In this document: one piece after another, positions 50,923-60,310 of the stretch
Position numbering within the stretch: the first letter of the stretch is position 1
How the letters are laid out: each line of letters begins with the position of its first letter
Assembly (NCBI GenBank): GCA_942492795.1
Contig: OW818639.1
Location: 744,001-808,000, forward strand
Length of the DNA stretch: 64,000 nt
Reading direction: 5' to 3'
DNA from: RGIG3178 sp942492795
GTDB taxonomy: Bacteria > Bacillota > Clostridia > Christensenellales > QAND01
Notes under the pieces: model-generated
The model's input: only the letters and a program-made list of their open reading frames with translations
Databases searched by the model: none
Told to the model about the DNA's origin: nothing
Made by a program: the position numbers and the translations under genes

Positions 50923-51981
50923 ATGATTCCCAAAAAAATGAAAGCTGTCGTAATGACCGGTGCCGGCAATGTTGAATTGCACGAATACGACGTGCCAACA
51001 CCCGGTACCGACCAGGTTTTAATTCAGACCAAGGCCGCGTCCATCTGCACCATTGACCAAAGACCATATCTCGGCGTCACGCATCTCGAGTCCCCGCGCG
51101 TCGGCGGCCATGAAGGCTCCGGCGTCGTCGTGGCTGTGGGCGATTCAATCCAGAACTTCAAAGTCGGCGACCGCGTAGCCATCTTGTACGATCACTGTGG
51201 CGTATGCAAGAACTGCATTTTGGGCGTTGGCAATTGTCTCAACCGCAAATTCAGAGATGGAAAACCCCATGACATAGAAGACCCCGCGCAAATGAGCGGC
51301 TGTTTTGCCCAATATGTTCTGCGCAAAGAAGGCGGAGTTTATAAGATTTCCGATTCCACCTCCTTCGAGCAGGCTGCCATTACCGAGCCGCTCGCCGACG
51401 TGGTTAGGAGCATACGCCGTTCACGCCTGTCCTTCGGCCAAACCTGCGTGATCGTCGGCGCAGGCATTATGGGGCTTTTGCATGTTCAGATGGCCAAAAA
51501 CGTCGGCGCCCGCGTCATTGTGTCTGAGGTAGACCCTGTACGCCGTGCAAATGCACAGAAGGCCGGCGCAGACATCGTGATCAACCCAATGGAAGTGGAT
51601 CCTGTAAAATTCGTGATGGATCTGACCGACGGCTATGGCGTGGATGTCGTATTCTATGCAATCGCCATCAGCAAGCTCTTCGATCAGCATTTAAAGATGG
51701 TTTGTCCCGAAGGACGCATCATGATCTACAGCAACCAGATTCCTGACGACCCCTATGAACTCAAACTTGGCGCACTTCATGGTTCGAACAAGGAGATCAT
51801 CGGAACGGTCGGCTATGCGGAAAAGGATGCCCTCCGCGCTCTGGAAATGGTTGCCTTCGGCAAAGTCAAAATGGATCTGGTCATCTCCGAAACATTCCCC
51901 ATCACGCAGTGCAAGGAAGCATTCGATGCCTCTATCGTTCCGCTGACGTACCGCGTGGTCATCAAAATGGACGAGGAATAA
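50923..51981 (+). CDS. Zinc-dependent alcohol/polyol dehydrogenase
   Basis: A 352-residue medium-chain dehydrogenase. The structural zinc Cys cluster is CGVCKNCILGVGNC (about residues 98-111), the catalytic site includes Cys in ASICTIDQR and His-Glu in GGHEGSG, and the cofactor motif is VGAGIMGLLHVQ. The form is close to sorbitol, threonine or other polyol dehydrogenases. The start at 50923 follows GAGAGGAG. It has its own terminator and is monocistronic. With other sugar genes nearby, a polyol substrate is plausible. Confidence 0.9.
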   Translation: MIPKKMKAVVMTGAGNVELHEYDVPTPGTDQVLIQTKAASICTIDQRPYLGVTHLESPRVGGHEGSGVVVAVGDSIQNFKVGDRVAILYDHCGVCKNCILGVGNCLNRKFRDGKPHDIEDPAQMSGCFAQYVLRKEGGVYKISDSTSFEQAAITEPLADVVRSIRRSRLSFGQTCVIVGAGIMGLLHVQMAKNVGARVIVSEVDPVRRANAQKAGADIVINPMEVDPVKFVMDLTDGYGVDVVFYAIAISKLFDQHLKMVCPEGRIMIYSNQIPDDPYELKLGALHGSNKEIIGTVGYAEKDALRALEMVAFGKVKMDLVISETFPITQCKEAFDASIVPLTYRVVIKMDEE

Positions 51982-52051
51982 AGCGTTTTACACCGTACCT
52001 GTCGCCGGAAATCGATTCCTATGGCGATTAACGAGATAAGTTTGTCCATAG

Positions 52052-52085
52052 AAGGAGCGCGAGGATTTAACCTCGCGCTCCTTTG
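52052..52085 (+). terminator. Strong intrinsic terminator
   Basis: AGGAGCGCGAGG and CCTCGCGCTCCT form a 12-bp perfect stem with a 6-base loop, followed by TTGTTT. Confidence 0.85.
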
Positions 52086-52494
52086 TTTAGCATGATCCAA
52101 GTTTCGAAAGTTCTCTGTAGTGATAAGTTCAAAGTCCTATTCTGGTGAAAAGGCACACAAAACAAACACCTTTTGCTTTGCGGTCGAATTTGGGGTTAAC
52201 AAATTGCTCTAGATTTCATGGCAGTCCCCTAATCTGAATTGACCAGCGCCAATCAATCTACAATCCCTTGCACGAGTTCCGCAAGAAACTTCTTCCTTAC
52301 AGAACGGCGGGCAGGTATAGATCTGATCCTGCCTTTGTCCGTTTCTTGCCCCATTCCTTCTCCGTACAAAACTTGCATCGCAGAATACAACTTTAAACAT
52401 AAGAATCCGTATGTTATACTATAACTGTCTGTAATAAAACTTCTCGTTTTGTAAACTGGTTCAATGCTAGGCAGGCCCGAGGATAAGATAAAAA
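52086..52494. other. Gap before the WG-repeat gene
   Basis: About 400 bases with no supported gene. A TATACT at about 52415 may be the -10 box of the WG-repeat gene. Confidence 0.4.
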
Positions 52495-53748
52495 ATGAAA
52501 GTCCTATCAAATGCTAAACAAAAAACCCTTCTCCTAGCGCTGGTGGCATTGCTGGTCGTATCCGGCGCATTCGGCTTATATCGTTACCTTCACGAACGCA
52601 GCGTCAAAGCGGCATTTGTTAACCTGCTTTTCCCCGTAGAGGACCTAGCCACGGGTAAGCAAGGGTATATGGACAGCGATGGGAATATCGCCATTGCGCC
52701 CGTTTACGATTACGCATACGAATTCGAGGACGAATGGAACGGGCTTACACAGGCCGGTTATATGTACGGATGGACTAATGGGTTGGTCGACAGAAAAGGC
52801 AATGTTGTTTTCCCTTTCCAAAAGATCTGGGCGTATTACCCGGCAAGCCAAACCGTATGCGTAGCCCGTCCCTACGAATCGAAATACAGAGGGGACGATG
52901 AATGGCGATACGGGCTGTTTAAATTGGACGGTACGATGATCCTGCCTTTTGAATACAAATACCTTTCCGAGTTTGTAGACGGCAAAGCCCTCGCCCAAAA
53001 AAACGATTACCGATGGTATATCTTAGACGAAGCGGGCAAAGAGCTCAAACAGTTGGATGAGGGCATCAAATTCGCGTATGTCTCCCTGTACCGTTCGGGG
53101 TATATACCCTTCACCCGGCAAGGAGACGGGATCAGCGTGCTCAATAGTCTTGGGGAATGGTCCTTCACGTATTGGGGTTATATGGATAGGGACGGCAACG
53201 TCCTGTTCGAACTCAAAGATATGGTTACCTACGCGACACGGTTTTACAATGGCCGCGCTGTCATCACCGATTGGAACCGTAACGGGTACAGGGCACTAAT
53301 CATCAATACTTCTGGCGATGTTTTGAAGGTATTGGAGAATAGCTATTTCCGCTTCAGTTTCTCGGATGGGATTACCTGCGGACATATCTTCGATGAACAA
53401 GATTTTCATCATTATTTGTACGGCGCCATTGACACGGACGGCAACTGGGTCGTCCCGCCGAAATATCAGAAAACCGATTGTTTTGACGGCGTTATCACCG
53501 CGAAGATGGCCGACAACTATTATGAGTTTTACGACAAGCGGGGCAACCTTCTGATGGCATACGGAAATCCCTGCACGTACTTTAAGGACGGGTATTTTTT
53601 CACGCTCAAAAACGACCATATCTATATGATGGATATCAATGGAAATACCATAATGCAGGTCCCGGAAGGCTATATGCCAAGACGGTGCGAGCACTCTTCC
53701 CCGGCTTGGACGGATTGGCAAAAACAGCACGTTAGCGCGGTACAATAA
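52495..53748 (+). CDS. WG-repeat protein with N-terminal membrane anchor
   Basis: A 417-residue protein with an N-terminal signal-anchor (residues 9-28) and about seven WG beta-repeats, seen as recurring GYMDSDGNIAIAPVYDYA, GLVDRKGNVVFPF, GLFKLDGTMILPFEYKY, GYMDRDGNVLFEL and GAIDTDGNWVVPPKYQ units. WG repeats form extracytoplasmic beta folds, role mostly unknown. The start at 52495 follows GAGGATAAG. The gene is monocistronic, ended at 53831. Confidence 0.85.
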   Translation: MKVLSNAKQKTLLLALVALLVVSGAFGLYRYLHERSVKAAFVNLLFPVEDLATGKQGYMDSDGNIAIAPVYDYAYEFEDEWNGLTQAGYMYGWTNGLVDRKGNVVFPFQKIWAYYPASQTVCVARPYESKYRGDDEWRYGLFKLDGTMILPFEYKYLSEFVDGKALAQKNDYRWYILDEAGKELKQLDEGIKFAYVSLYRSGYIPFTRQGDGISVLNSLGEWSFTYWGYMDRDGNVLFELKDMVTYATRFYNGRAVITDWNRNGYRALIINTSGDVLKVLENSYFRFSFSDGITCGHIFDEQDFHHYLYGAIDTDGNWVVPPKYQKTDCFDGVITAKMADNYYEFYDKRGNLLMAYGNPCTYFKDGYFFTLKNDHIYMMDINGNTIMQVPEGYMPRRCEHSSPAWTDWQKQHVSAVQ

Positions 53749-53828
53749 AAGGACGGCAAGGGAGTACTAGACCTTTGAACAGGACCCTTATAACACTTTG
53801 TTTATAATACTATAATTTAATATAATAA

Positions 53829-53857
53829 AACACTGTGACGGAAACACAGTGACTTTT
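53829..53857 (+). terminator. Intrinsic terminator
   Basis: CACTGTG-acggaaa-CACAGTG followed by ACTTTTC, 82 bases after the WG-repeat gene. Confidence 0.7.
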
Positions 53858-54121
53858 CTGTTGTTTCGCTTATTAGTAAAATGAAAGATATTATTTTCAA
53901 CAGTTTTCCTATTCATTAATTGAGTTTAGTATAAGTTTAACTATTCAACAATGGCAGAGCTAAGGAATTTGTGAAATAGCGCCTTTTGATTCCGCGTGCT
54001 TTTGACACTGCCTGACGTTCCTGTTTTTTTTGGCAGCCATTAAGTAACCACCCTCATTGGGTGTGAAGGTGGTCAAGGATAGTCAGATTCTCAACAGCCC
54101 GAAGGACCTATCCCAGACTGC
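53858..54121. other. AT-rich gap
   Basis: Nothing recognisable between the WG-repeat terminator and the DUF4489 gene, which converges on it. Confidence 0.5.
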
Positions 54122-54730
54122 TCAGTCAAAGACGATGCCTTGCGCAATGGCGCTGATACCCGGCTTTACGACTCTCAATGCCTCGAATTCTCCATCGAAA
54201 TCCTTGCCGGTTACTTTCATTTTGTACGTGCAGCATCCGGGGCAGTCTTTGTCGCAGAACGTAACGGTGAAAGGCTCGCTTATTTCCACTTCGAGCTCAT
54301 CGTTGCATTCCACTTCGAATTCCTTGAGATATCTCCAATTCTGGATACATTCTTCATGACCGTTGCAAACCCTGATCAGCTCAAACAGCAGATCGACTTC
54401 GAGCTCCCTTTCATCGTTGTCGCGCTCGGCTTCCGCTTCGAAGACAACAAGGCTGGAAAACTCGATTCTTACCTCTGGTTTGCACAGACAGCTTGTGTCA
54501 ACCAAGACCCGGTCCAAAATGAAGGACTGATGCTCTTCCACATGGTCATCGTCAATTTCGAAGATCGCGTCCTGCGGATGATTTCCGCATGCCAAAAATA
54601 GCTTCTTCGGGAAGTCACAGTCACAGTCGTTGTCCCTGCATTTTACATCCCTGTTTTTGGACGAGCTTTTTTCCGTATAATTCTCCTGACCTTTACCTGC
54701 TACAGGCCGATATTGAGCATTGTCATACAT
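54122..54730 (-). CDS. DUF4489 protein, acidic and Cys-rich
   Basis: A 202-residue protein of the clostridial DUF4489 family. Characteristic parts are VDTSCLCKPEVRIEFSSLV, then CNGHEECIQNW, and FCDKDCPGCCTYKMKV. It is Asp/Glu-rich with about 13 cysteines and an N-terminal CxCxC-like segment (CRDNDCDCDF). It lacks a signal peptide. The family is often found in spore formers, and a coat or exosporium role is possible but unproven. It starts at 54730 after GGGAGGGAG. Monocistronic. Confidence 0.75.
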   Translation of the reverse strand: MYDNAQYRPVAGKGQENYTEKSSSKNRDVKCRDNDCDCDFPKKLFLACGNHPQDAIFEIDDDHVEEHQSFILDRVLVDTSCLCKPEVRIEFSSLVVFEAEAERDNDERELEVDLLFELIRVCNGHEECIQNWRYLKEFEVECNDELEVEISEPFTVTFCDKDCPGCCTYKMKVTGKDFDGEFEALRVVKPGISAIAQGIVFD

Positions 54731-54941
54731 ATTCTATTTCTCCCTCCCTTTCTTATTAGAGAATGCACTCTAATAATAAAAGTCACTATACTGTATGCAT
54801 GACAGAACAATGTGTTCCGGGCACCGGTGTATACGGTAACAAAAGCGTGGGAGAAACACAGGGGGACACGGGACGGCTGTGCACCATCGTATGCTGACTG
54901 ATCGCTGCTATTTCGCTATGAATGATGCTTTAGGAATGTAG

Positions 54942-54978
54942 AAAAAGCCACAATCCATTACAGAGATTGTGGCTTTAA
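54942..54978. terminator. Terminator-like hairpin
   Basis: AAAGCCACAATC and GATTGTGGCTTT form a 12-bp stem. The same stem style recurs at 19427, 37469 and 50511. Confidence 0.7.
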
Positions 54979-55042
54979 ACTGTGGAGCCGAGAACTTGAA
55001 AAAACCGCACCTTCTGTTTAGCGGGCGGGTTTGGGATTTATG

Positions 55043-55996
55043 TCAGCCCAGCATCGCCAGCATATGCTTTTTAAGGCCTGCGGCGTCAAATTCATTTTCC
55101 CGGTACAGGAAATCCGGCGTGGCGAGCGGGACAAACTTATCCGGGCATCCCAAAATTTTAAACTTGCAGCACACGCCGTTTTGTGCCATCGCTGCGGCTG
55201 TCGCATAGCCCAAGCCGCCGATGACGGTATGATCCTGCGCGCAAACGATGTGCCCGGTGCGAACCGCGTCCAACACAGCCTGTACATCCAGCGGCTTGAC
55301 GGTGTGCATATCCACAACGCGGATCTTTGCGCCCGTTTCTTCCTCTATCTGTTTGGCGGCTGCCATCGCGGCAAGTACCGTGACGCCCGAGACGATAAAC
55401 GCGCCGTCGTCGCCCTGTTTTGGCACGAGCGCTTTGCCTATCTCAAAATGGATGTCCGGCGCATATATGGCGCCCGCCGTCCGCCCCATGCGGATGTAGA
55501 CGGGACTTTGCCAATCCATGGTGGCGTTGAGCATTTTTACCGCTTCGATTTGATCGCAGGGTTCCATCACCGTCATGTTCGGAAAGCTGCTCAACACGGC
55601 GCAGTCCTCCAGCGCACAGTGCGTCGCGCCGGAAATACCGCTGGAATAACCCGCGCCGCTGGCAATGATGCGCACAGGCAGATTCGAATAGCAAATATCG
55701 GTGCGTATCTGTTCCGCGGGGCGCAGTGTGGCAAACGGAGCGAAAGAGAACGCGAACGGGATGAAGCCCTCGTGTGCCAAGCCCGCGCAAAAGCTCATCA
55801 TGTTCTGTTCCGCGATGCCGATGTTGAAGCTTCGCTCGGGGTATTTTTCCACAAAGCCCTTGATGCGAAACGAGGTGCTCAAGTCCGCCGTCACGACGAC
55901 CATGTTGGGATAAAGCGCGCCCATGGCTTCGATATGGGAGCCTACGACGTCGCGCAGCATCGCGTTGGGTGTACCTGATACGGTTGCGTTCTGCAT
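55043..55996 (-). CDS. Transketolase C-terminal subunit
   Basis: A 317-residue protein made of the pyrimidine-binding and C-terminal domains of transketolase, with the catalytic Glu in NIGIAEQNM and the family segments SGATHCALEDCAVL and VMEPCDQIEA. It pairs with the N-terminal subunit to transfer two-carbon units between sugar phosphates. The ATG at 55996 overlaps the upstream stop as TAATG, with GGGGGG as ribosome binding site, so the two halves are coupled. The split form is common in clostridia and archaea. Confidence 0.9.
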   Translation of the reverse strand: MQNATVSGTPNAMLRDVVGSHIEAMGALYPNMVVVTADLSTSFRIKGFVEKYPERSFNIGIAEQNMMSFCAGLAHEGFIPFAFSFAPFATLRPAEQIRTDICYSNLPVRIIASGAGYSSGISGATHCALEDCAVLSSFPNMTVMEPCDQIEAVKMLNATMDWQSPVYIRMGRTAGAIYAPDIHFEIGKALVPKQGDDGAFIVSGVTVLAAMAAAKQIEEETGAKIRVVDMHTVKPLDVQAVLDAVRTGHIVCAQDHTVIGGLGYATAAAMAQNGVCCKFKILGCPDKFVPLATPDFLYRENEFDAAGLKKHMLAMLG

Positions 55997-56850
55997 TATA
56001 TTGCCCCCCATTTCTTGTCAAATGCTTCCTTCAATTCGGCTTGTGCCTGCACAAGCTGCTCCCGGTTGATCAAGCCGTTGTGCCAGTTCGCCTTGTTTTC
56101 CATAAAGCTGATGCCGTGCCCTTTGACGGTGTTCCCGATGACAACCGTCGGCATGTCGCTGTCAAACGCAGGCAAATTATCCACCGTGTCGATCAGCTGC
56201 CCCATGTCGTGGCCGTCGACTTCGATCACGTTCCATCCGAAAGCGCGCCATTTGTCCGCTACGGGCTCCAGAGACATCAAATCCTCCGTATTGCCGTCGA
56301 GCGACATGCGGTTGCGGTCGATAAACACGATCAGGTTTCCCAGTTTAAAGTGCCGCGAGGACATGGCCGCTTCCCAAATGCTGCCCTCGTCCATCTCACC
56401 GTCGCCGACGACGACAAACACACGGCTTTTGCTTTTTTTGGATCGAAGCGCTGTGGCAATACCGCCCGCTACCGGCAATCCGTGGCCCAAAGACCCCGTG
56501 GATACTTCCACATACGGGTTGATCAGGTTGCATGAATGCATGCCGAAGCGCCCGTAATCCGTCGCGTATTCGCCGAATATCTCGTCTGCGTCATAACAGC
56601 CGATGGAAGCCTGGCAAAACGACGTGACAGCCGCGGCGTGCCCCTTGCTCAGGATGAAGCGGTCGCGCTCTTCCCACTCGGGGTCGCTGGCGTCGTACTT
56701 CATCGCATATTGCCATATCACCGTCATGATATCGCAAACGGACATATCGCCCCCGATATGGATGGAAGTGCGGCTGCAAAGCTCCAGAAGTTTCAGCCGC
56801 ACGTTGAGCGCGGCCTCCTCGAGACGTTTTTTGGTTTGCTGATCAGCCAT
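55996..56850 (-). CDS. Transketolase N-terminal subunit
   Basis: A 284-residue ThDP-binding half of transketolase. The ThDP motif is GDGEMDEGSIWEAA with N-terminal SKGHAA and STGSLGHGLPVAGG, all conserved. It starts at 56850 after GGAAGGG; a frame to 57063 has no site. With the C-terminal half it serves the pentose phosphate pathway or a dedicated sugar pathway, possibly linked to the transaldolase-like gene elsewhere in the window. Confidence 0.92.
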   Translation of the reverse strand: MADQQTKKRLEEAALNVRLKLLELCSRTSIHIGGDMSVCDIMTVIWQYAMKYDASDPEWEERDRFILSKGHAAAVTSFCQASIGCYDADEIFGEYATDYGRFGMHSCNLINPYVEVSTGSLGHGLPVAGGIATALRSKKSKSRVFVVVGDGEMDEGSIWEAAMSSRHFKLGNLIVFIDRNRMSLDGNTEDLMSLEPVADKWRAFGWNVIEVDGHDMGQLIDTVDNLPAFDSDMPTVVIGNTVKGHGISFMENKANWHNGLINREQLVQAQAELKEAFDKKWGAI

Positions 56851-57190
56851 AGTACCCTTCCTTTCTGATTCATTCCTGAATGAGAGTGTCAAACATTGAC
56901 ATGCGGGTATCGGTTTTGAAGCTTTAACCGGCGAAAACGGCCTGTTCGGGTATGGGATAAAAGGTATTTCCGTTAATGATTTCGAAACTGCGTTGGATGG
57001 GATGGATCGATGCGCAACAGGGATTCGGATATGGGTAGATGATAATCCACCTTTTTTTATCATAGCACAGGCGCTTCGCCATGAACAATAGTATTGGCGG
57101 GTTTTCGCAATTATGGATGTGTGGCATGCGCTTCACACAGAGGGGTGGTTATAGTACACTGATGGTAATATGCTTTATAGGAGGATCCGA
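56851..57190. other. Divergent intergenic region
   Basis: It holds the promoters of the transketolase operon and the HAD gene; a TATAGT at about 57150 is a candidate -10 box for the latter. No operator palindrome or gene was seen. Confidence 0.4.
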
Positions 57191-58024
57191 ATGGCAGAGA
57201 TTAAACTGATCGTAACAGATCTTGACGGGACCTTTCTGGTTGCAGGCGGACAAGTGCCCGAGCAGAATCTGCAAGCCGTCAAGGCTGCACAGGAAAGGGG
57301 CATCATGGTCTGCGCCTGTTCTGCCCGGCTGTGGGGCTTGGGGCGGCACCTGGTGGAAAAATGCGGGTTTGACCGCCTTGCCATTTTAAACGGCGGCGCT
57401 ACCATCGTGGACTGCCCGACCGGCGACGTGATCTACCGCAAGGGCATCGACCCGGAATATTTCAAAGAATTGATGTTAAAAGCGGCATCCTTCGGCGCGA
57501 TGGTGCAGAGCTGGAACCATGATTTCATCGGCCTGTACGCCCCGACGATGGGGGAGCGTGGCATTGCGAACATCAAAAACTATACGAACCACGAAGCGTT
57601 GATGCATTGCGAGATGCGCGTATACGATACCATCGAGAATATGGACAAAGGCTGCAGGGATGTGGTAAACCAAATCCTGCTCTGGCCCGGCAAAGAATAC
57701 GTCGAGGACGTCAAGAAAGAGATTTTAAAGGTCTGCGACGTCGAAGTGACCAGTTCGTCCGCGATGGTTGTGGATATCACGACACCCGGTGCGACCAAGG
57801 GCGAGGCAATGAAAAAGCTGGCCGAGCACTTGGGTTTAAAGAGCGAAAACATCATGGCGATCGGCGACGGTTTAAACGACGTCGGCATGCTTGAATTTGC
57901 CGGGTTGAAAGTCGCTGTACAAAACAGCGAGGAAAGTCTTAAGCGCGTTGCACAGCATATCGTAGGCAGCAACGTCGACGGAGGATTTGCGCAGGCCGTG
58001 TACGAATTGGTACTCAACGCGTAA
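57191..58024 (+). CDS. Cof-type HAD-IIB phosphatase
   Basis: A 277-residue HAD hydrolase of the Cof/YidA type. Motif I is VTDLDGTF, motif II is CACSARL, the motif III Lys is in GATKGEAMKKL and motif IV is AIGDGLNDVGML. The C2 cap lies between residues about 85 and 195. These enzymes dephosphorylate sugar phosphates or cofactors. The start at 57191 follows AGGAGG. It is monocistronic with a terminator at 58147. Confidence 0.9.
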   Translation: MAEIKLIVTDLDGTFLVAGGQVPEQNLQAVKAAQERGIMVCACSARLWGLGRHLVEKCGFDRLAILNGGATIVDCPTGDVIYRKGIDPEYFKELMLKAASFGAMVQSWNHDFIGLYAPTMGERGIANIKNYTNHEALMHCEMRVYDTIENMDKGCRDVVNQILLWPGKEYVEDVKKEILKVCDVEVTSSSAMVVDITTPGATKGEAMKKLAEHLGLKSENIMAIGDGLNDVGMLEFAGLKVAVQNSEESLKRVAQHIVGSNVDGGFAQAVYELVLNA

Positions 58025-58146
58025 ATCCGCAGCTTATTTTGCATCTGCGCCAAACGTCCGATGCGAACCGGCAAAACGAGCGAACAGGTATACAAAATTG
58101 CCTTTTTGCAATCATTTCGCTTTGTATAGCGTTATATCCCTGTTTA

Positions 58147-58177
58147 AAAAAGACACCGTAAAGGTGTCTTTTTTAAA
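58147..58177 (+). terminator. Intrinsic terminator
   Basis: AAAAAAGACACC-gtaa-AGGTGTCTTTTTT, a perfect stem with A and T runs; it can also serve the convergent acyltransferase gene. Confidence 0.9.
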
Positions 58178-58224
58178 GTAAAGGAATTCGCCTTTTGGCT
58201 TTGGCGGGATACACACGAAATTTG

Positions 58225-59295
58225 CTACACGATCCTTTTGAGGAACGGGATTTTTCGCATTATGTCACCAATGACAATGCTCGCAGCGACGATGGCAAAA
58301 GTGCGCAAAAGATTGGCGAGTACGCCTTTGATGGGACTGTATACAAACCAATAACGATACAGCAGAGAAGCCAGTATCATATGAATGAAAAAGACCGGGA
58401 GGGTTCGGGCGGAAACGAATTGGCTGGCCTGCTCGACCCACTTGCCATAAACGCGTACACGGGTGGACAGGACAAACAGTGCGGCGGCCATCAGCACGGT
58501 ACCAATCCGTTGATAACCGTCTTCGAAATACACGCCCGTCCATTGCATGGTGCCGTTTTGTATGTAATTTTGAAACAGGAGAACAAGCAACCCGACAGCG
58601 AAAGCAACAAGGGCATATAGGGTAAGGTGGGGGATCGGTTTTTGTTCGACATACAGCGCGCGGTGTAAAAGCGGACCCAACAAAAAGAAAAACAAAGCAA
58701 AGCCATAGCCTGCGATCGGACTGAACATTTTGAGTATAAAGATGTCGGTTTGGGGCAGCCCCGTCCAAGCAGGGAACATCTGAAGCAGAAAGTTTGCGTC
58801 GTTGATGACGAAAAAGAAAAAGAAACAGAGGGCGGTCGTGTAGACAATCCGTTTTTTGCCGTCCTCGGTATCATAGCAGGACTTAAGCAGCGGAAACAAA
58901 AGATAGCAACTGACAAGCGCCACCAAAAACCAGAGGTGGTCTGTGAAAACACCGGGCAGGGCGCCTCCCAGGAAGTATTGCAGAATGACGGGTTTGGAAA
59001 AAGCGGAAAGATCAACAATATGCAGCAGTGAAAAAAGTGACAGCGTTATCAGTTTCCAGGCCAGAAATTGTACAAGTATGCTCAGGATGCGATGCAGATG
59101 CTTTTTGGCACTGAAGGGACGTTCGAACAGCAGCACTCCGTTTACCATGAAAAACAACGGAACGGCGACATAGCTTGCCAGCATCAGGATGTTGCCCAGG
59201 GCGCTTGTGGACAACTGCGGGAAATGGCAAAAAACGACCAGAAAAATAGCGATCGATTCCAGAACGTCCAAATAGACGATACGGCTATGCTCCAT
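58225..59295 (-). CDS. Membrane acyltransferase (acyltransferase_3 family)
   Basis: A 356-residue integral membrane protein with about 10 helices. The N-terminal YLDVLESIAIFLVVFCHFPQ carries the family His (CHF), and LWFLVALVSCYLLFPLL is a typical later segment. Members transfer acetyl or other acyl groups to surface polysaccharides or lipids. The start at 59295 follows GAAAGGGG; the frame to 59328 is less likely. No polysaccharide genes flank it, so the acceptor is unknown. Confidence 0.85.
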   Translation of the reverse strand: MEHSRIVYLDVLESIAIFLVVFCHFPQLSTSALGNILMLASYVAVPLFFMVNGVLLFERPFSAKKHLHRILSILVQFLAWKLITLSLFSLLHIVDLSAFSKPVILQYFLGGALPGVFTDHLWFLVALVSCYLLFPLLKSCYDTEDGKKRIVYTTALCFFFFFVINDANFLLQMFPAWTGLPQTDIFILKMFSPIAGYGFALFFFLLGPLLHRALYVEQKPIPHLTLYALVAFAVGLLVLLFQNYIQNGTMQWTGVYFEDGYQRIGTVLMAAALFVLSTRVRVYGKWVEQASQFVSARTLPVFFIHMILASLLYRYWFVYSPIKGVLANLLRTFAIVAASIVIGDIMRKIPFLKRIV

Positions 59296-59423
59296 GTCCT
59301 TTTTGCCCCTTTCTGCTGCGGGCAGCACGTTGGTGAAAACCGCCTGTCCCTAATTGAAAAATGCCGATTGATTCAACGTGATGCAGTGTATGCTGCAGAA
59401 AAGGAACAACCGGAATCATACCG

Positions 59424-59657
59424 TTAGTCCGATATAAAAGGCGCCATGGCTTTTTCGAGAGCTTTATCACTAAGCGATTCCAAGTGCTCAATAATGCCGG
59501 AAAGTCTTTCATATGCATCGATCGAAAACAAAACGGCATCAGGTTTGTTGCTTTTAATAATATAGATCTTGCCGAGTTCTTCAGCTTTTGCCCTGCAACC
59601 TTTATAGTTTTTCGTCATATACGAGCTTGATACGAGGGAGTTCATTTGTATTTTCAC
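59424..59657 (-). CDS. Orphan Phd/YefM-like antitoxin
   Basis: A 77-residue protein with the Phd/YefM N-terminal fold: short beta-strands and KGCRAKAEELGKIYIIKSNKPDAVLFSIDAYERL, where NKPxAVLxSxxxYExL is the family signature. GTG 59657 is chosen because AAGGAG lies 5 bases upstream. No toxin of the RelE, Doc or YoeB type is adjacent, so it may be a stand-alone regulator or a relic of a toxin-antitoxin pair. Confidence 0.7.
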   Translation of the reverse strand: MKIQMNSLVSSSYMTKNYKGCRAKAEELGKIYIIKSNKPDAVLFSIDAYERLSGIIEHLESLSDKALEKAMAPFISD

Positions 59658-59677
59658 GTAGTCTCCTTATGCAAAAT

Positions 59678-59710
59678 TAAATTAAACGGCAGTTAAGCCG
59701 TTTAATTTAT
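59678..59710. terminator. AT-rich terminator-like hairpin
   Basis: ATTAAACGGC and GCCGTTTAAT are perfect 10-bp arms around a 6-base loop, flanked by A/T-rich ends. It separates the antitoxin-like gene from the small membrane protein genes. Confidence 0.65.
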
Positions 59711-59756
59711 TTACAACCAGTTTTATGTCATTAGTGTAAGCGCATAAGTCAAAGCC

Positions 59757-59912
59757 CTATCGGCCAAGCATGATCAATGCGCCGGCAGCGATGGCAAGGA
59801 TCGCGAGAATTACGCCGATGGACGGGATCGCTATGCTGACAACTTGCAGCAATCCGGTTGCAACCAGCCAGATGCCCAACAAAAGCATTCCGAGTGTTCT
59901 TGTAAATTTCAA
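59757..59912 (-). CDS. 51-residue two-helix membrane protein
   Basis: A TTG start at 59912 follows GAGGAGGTG at ideal spacing and opens 51 codons: MKFTRTLGMLLLGIWLVATG, then LLQVVSIAIPSIGVILAILA and IAAGALIMLGR. Two membrane helices are joined by a short Ser/Pro turn. The pattern is typical of short Firmicutes and cyanobacterial stress-induced membrane peptides. It clusters with other very small membrane proteins. Function unknown. Confidence 0.7.
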   Translation of the reverse strand: MKFTRTLGMLLLGIWLVATGLLQVVSIAIPSIGVILAILAIAAGALIMLGR

Positions 59913-59992
59913 AGTGCACACCTCCTCTTTGAATTCTTGATTGTTCTGTAATCTCTTCTCATCCGAAGGAAAGCGGAAAATTCAACTTTCTT

Positions 59993-60286
59993 CTACGCGG
60001 ATAAACGTTTTCTCACTCCCGATATCGATGCGGGTCTCCTGGTGAGGGATTTCGGTCTTTCTGCTTTTTCATAGTCCAAACAATTCTGGATGCCTTTCTC
60101 CGGCGTCGAGTATGCAAATACCGCATTGGTTTTTTTAAGGATTCGCCTGCCGATTATGGTTTCTGCCAAAACAAACATAGATGCGGCCATGAGCAATATA
60201 AGGTTCATTCCACCAAATTTGATGACCGATACTTTGCCGATGAGCCATAACAAACCGATCAAAGCTACGGCTAGTGTCCAAATCAT
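59993..60286 (-). CDS. Small membrane protein related to lmo0937/DUF5670
   Basis: A 97-residue protein. Residues 1-52 (MIWTLAVALIGLLWLIGKVS, VIKFGGMNLILLMAASMFVL) resemble the two-helix lmo0937/DUF5670 proteins such as the one at 61661. The remaining 45 residues are a basic cytosolic tail that those lack. The start at 60286 follows AAAGGAG; the frame to 60307 is unlikely. It lies 24 bases after the lipoprotein gene on the same strand and is probably cotranscribed. Confidence 0.7.
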   Translation of the reverse strand: MIWTLAVALIGLLWLIGKVSVIKFGGMNLILLMAASMFVLAETIIGRRILKKTNAVFAYSTPEKGIQNCLDYEKAERPKSLTRRPASISGVRKRLSA

Positions 60287-60310
60287 TGTGTATGCTCCTT
60301 TCTGCATGAC

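Noticed and set aside
55043..56850. Transketolase in two genes as a frameshifted pseudogene
   Set aside because: The split falls at the known domain boundary, each half has its own ribosome binding site, and the TAATG overlap is a normal coupling; the split form is common in clostridia.
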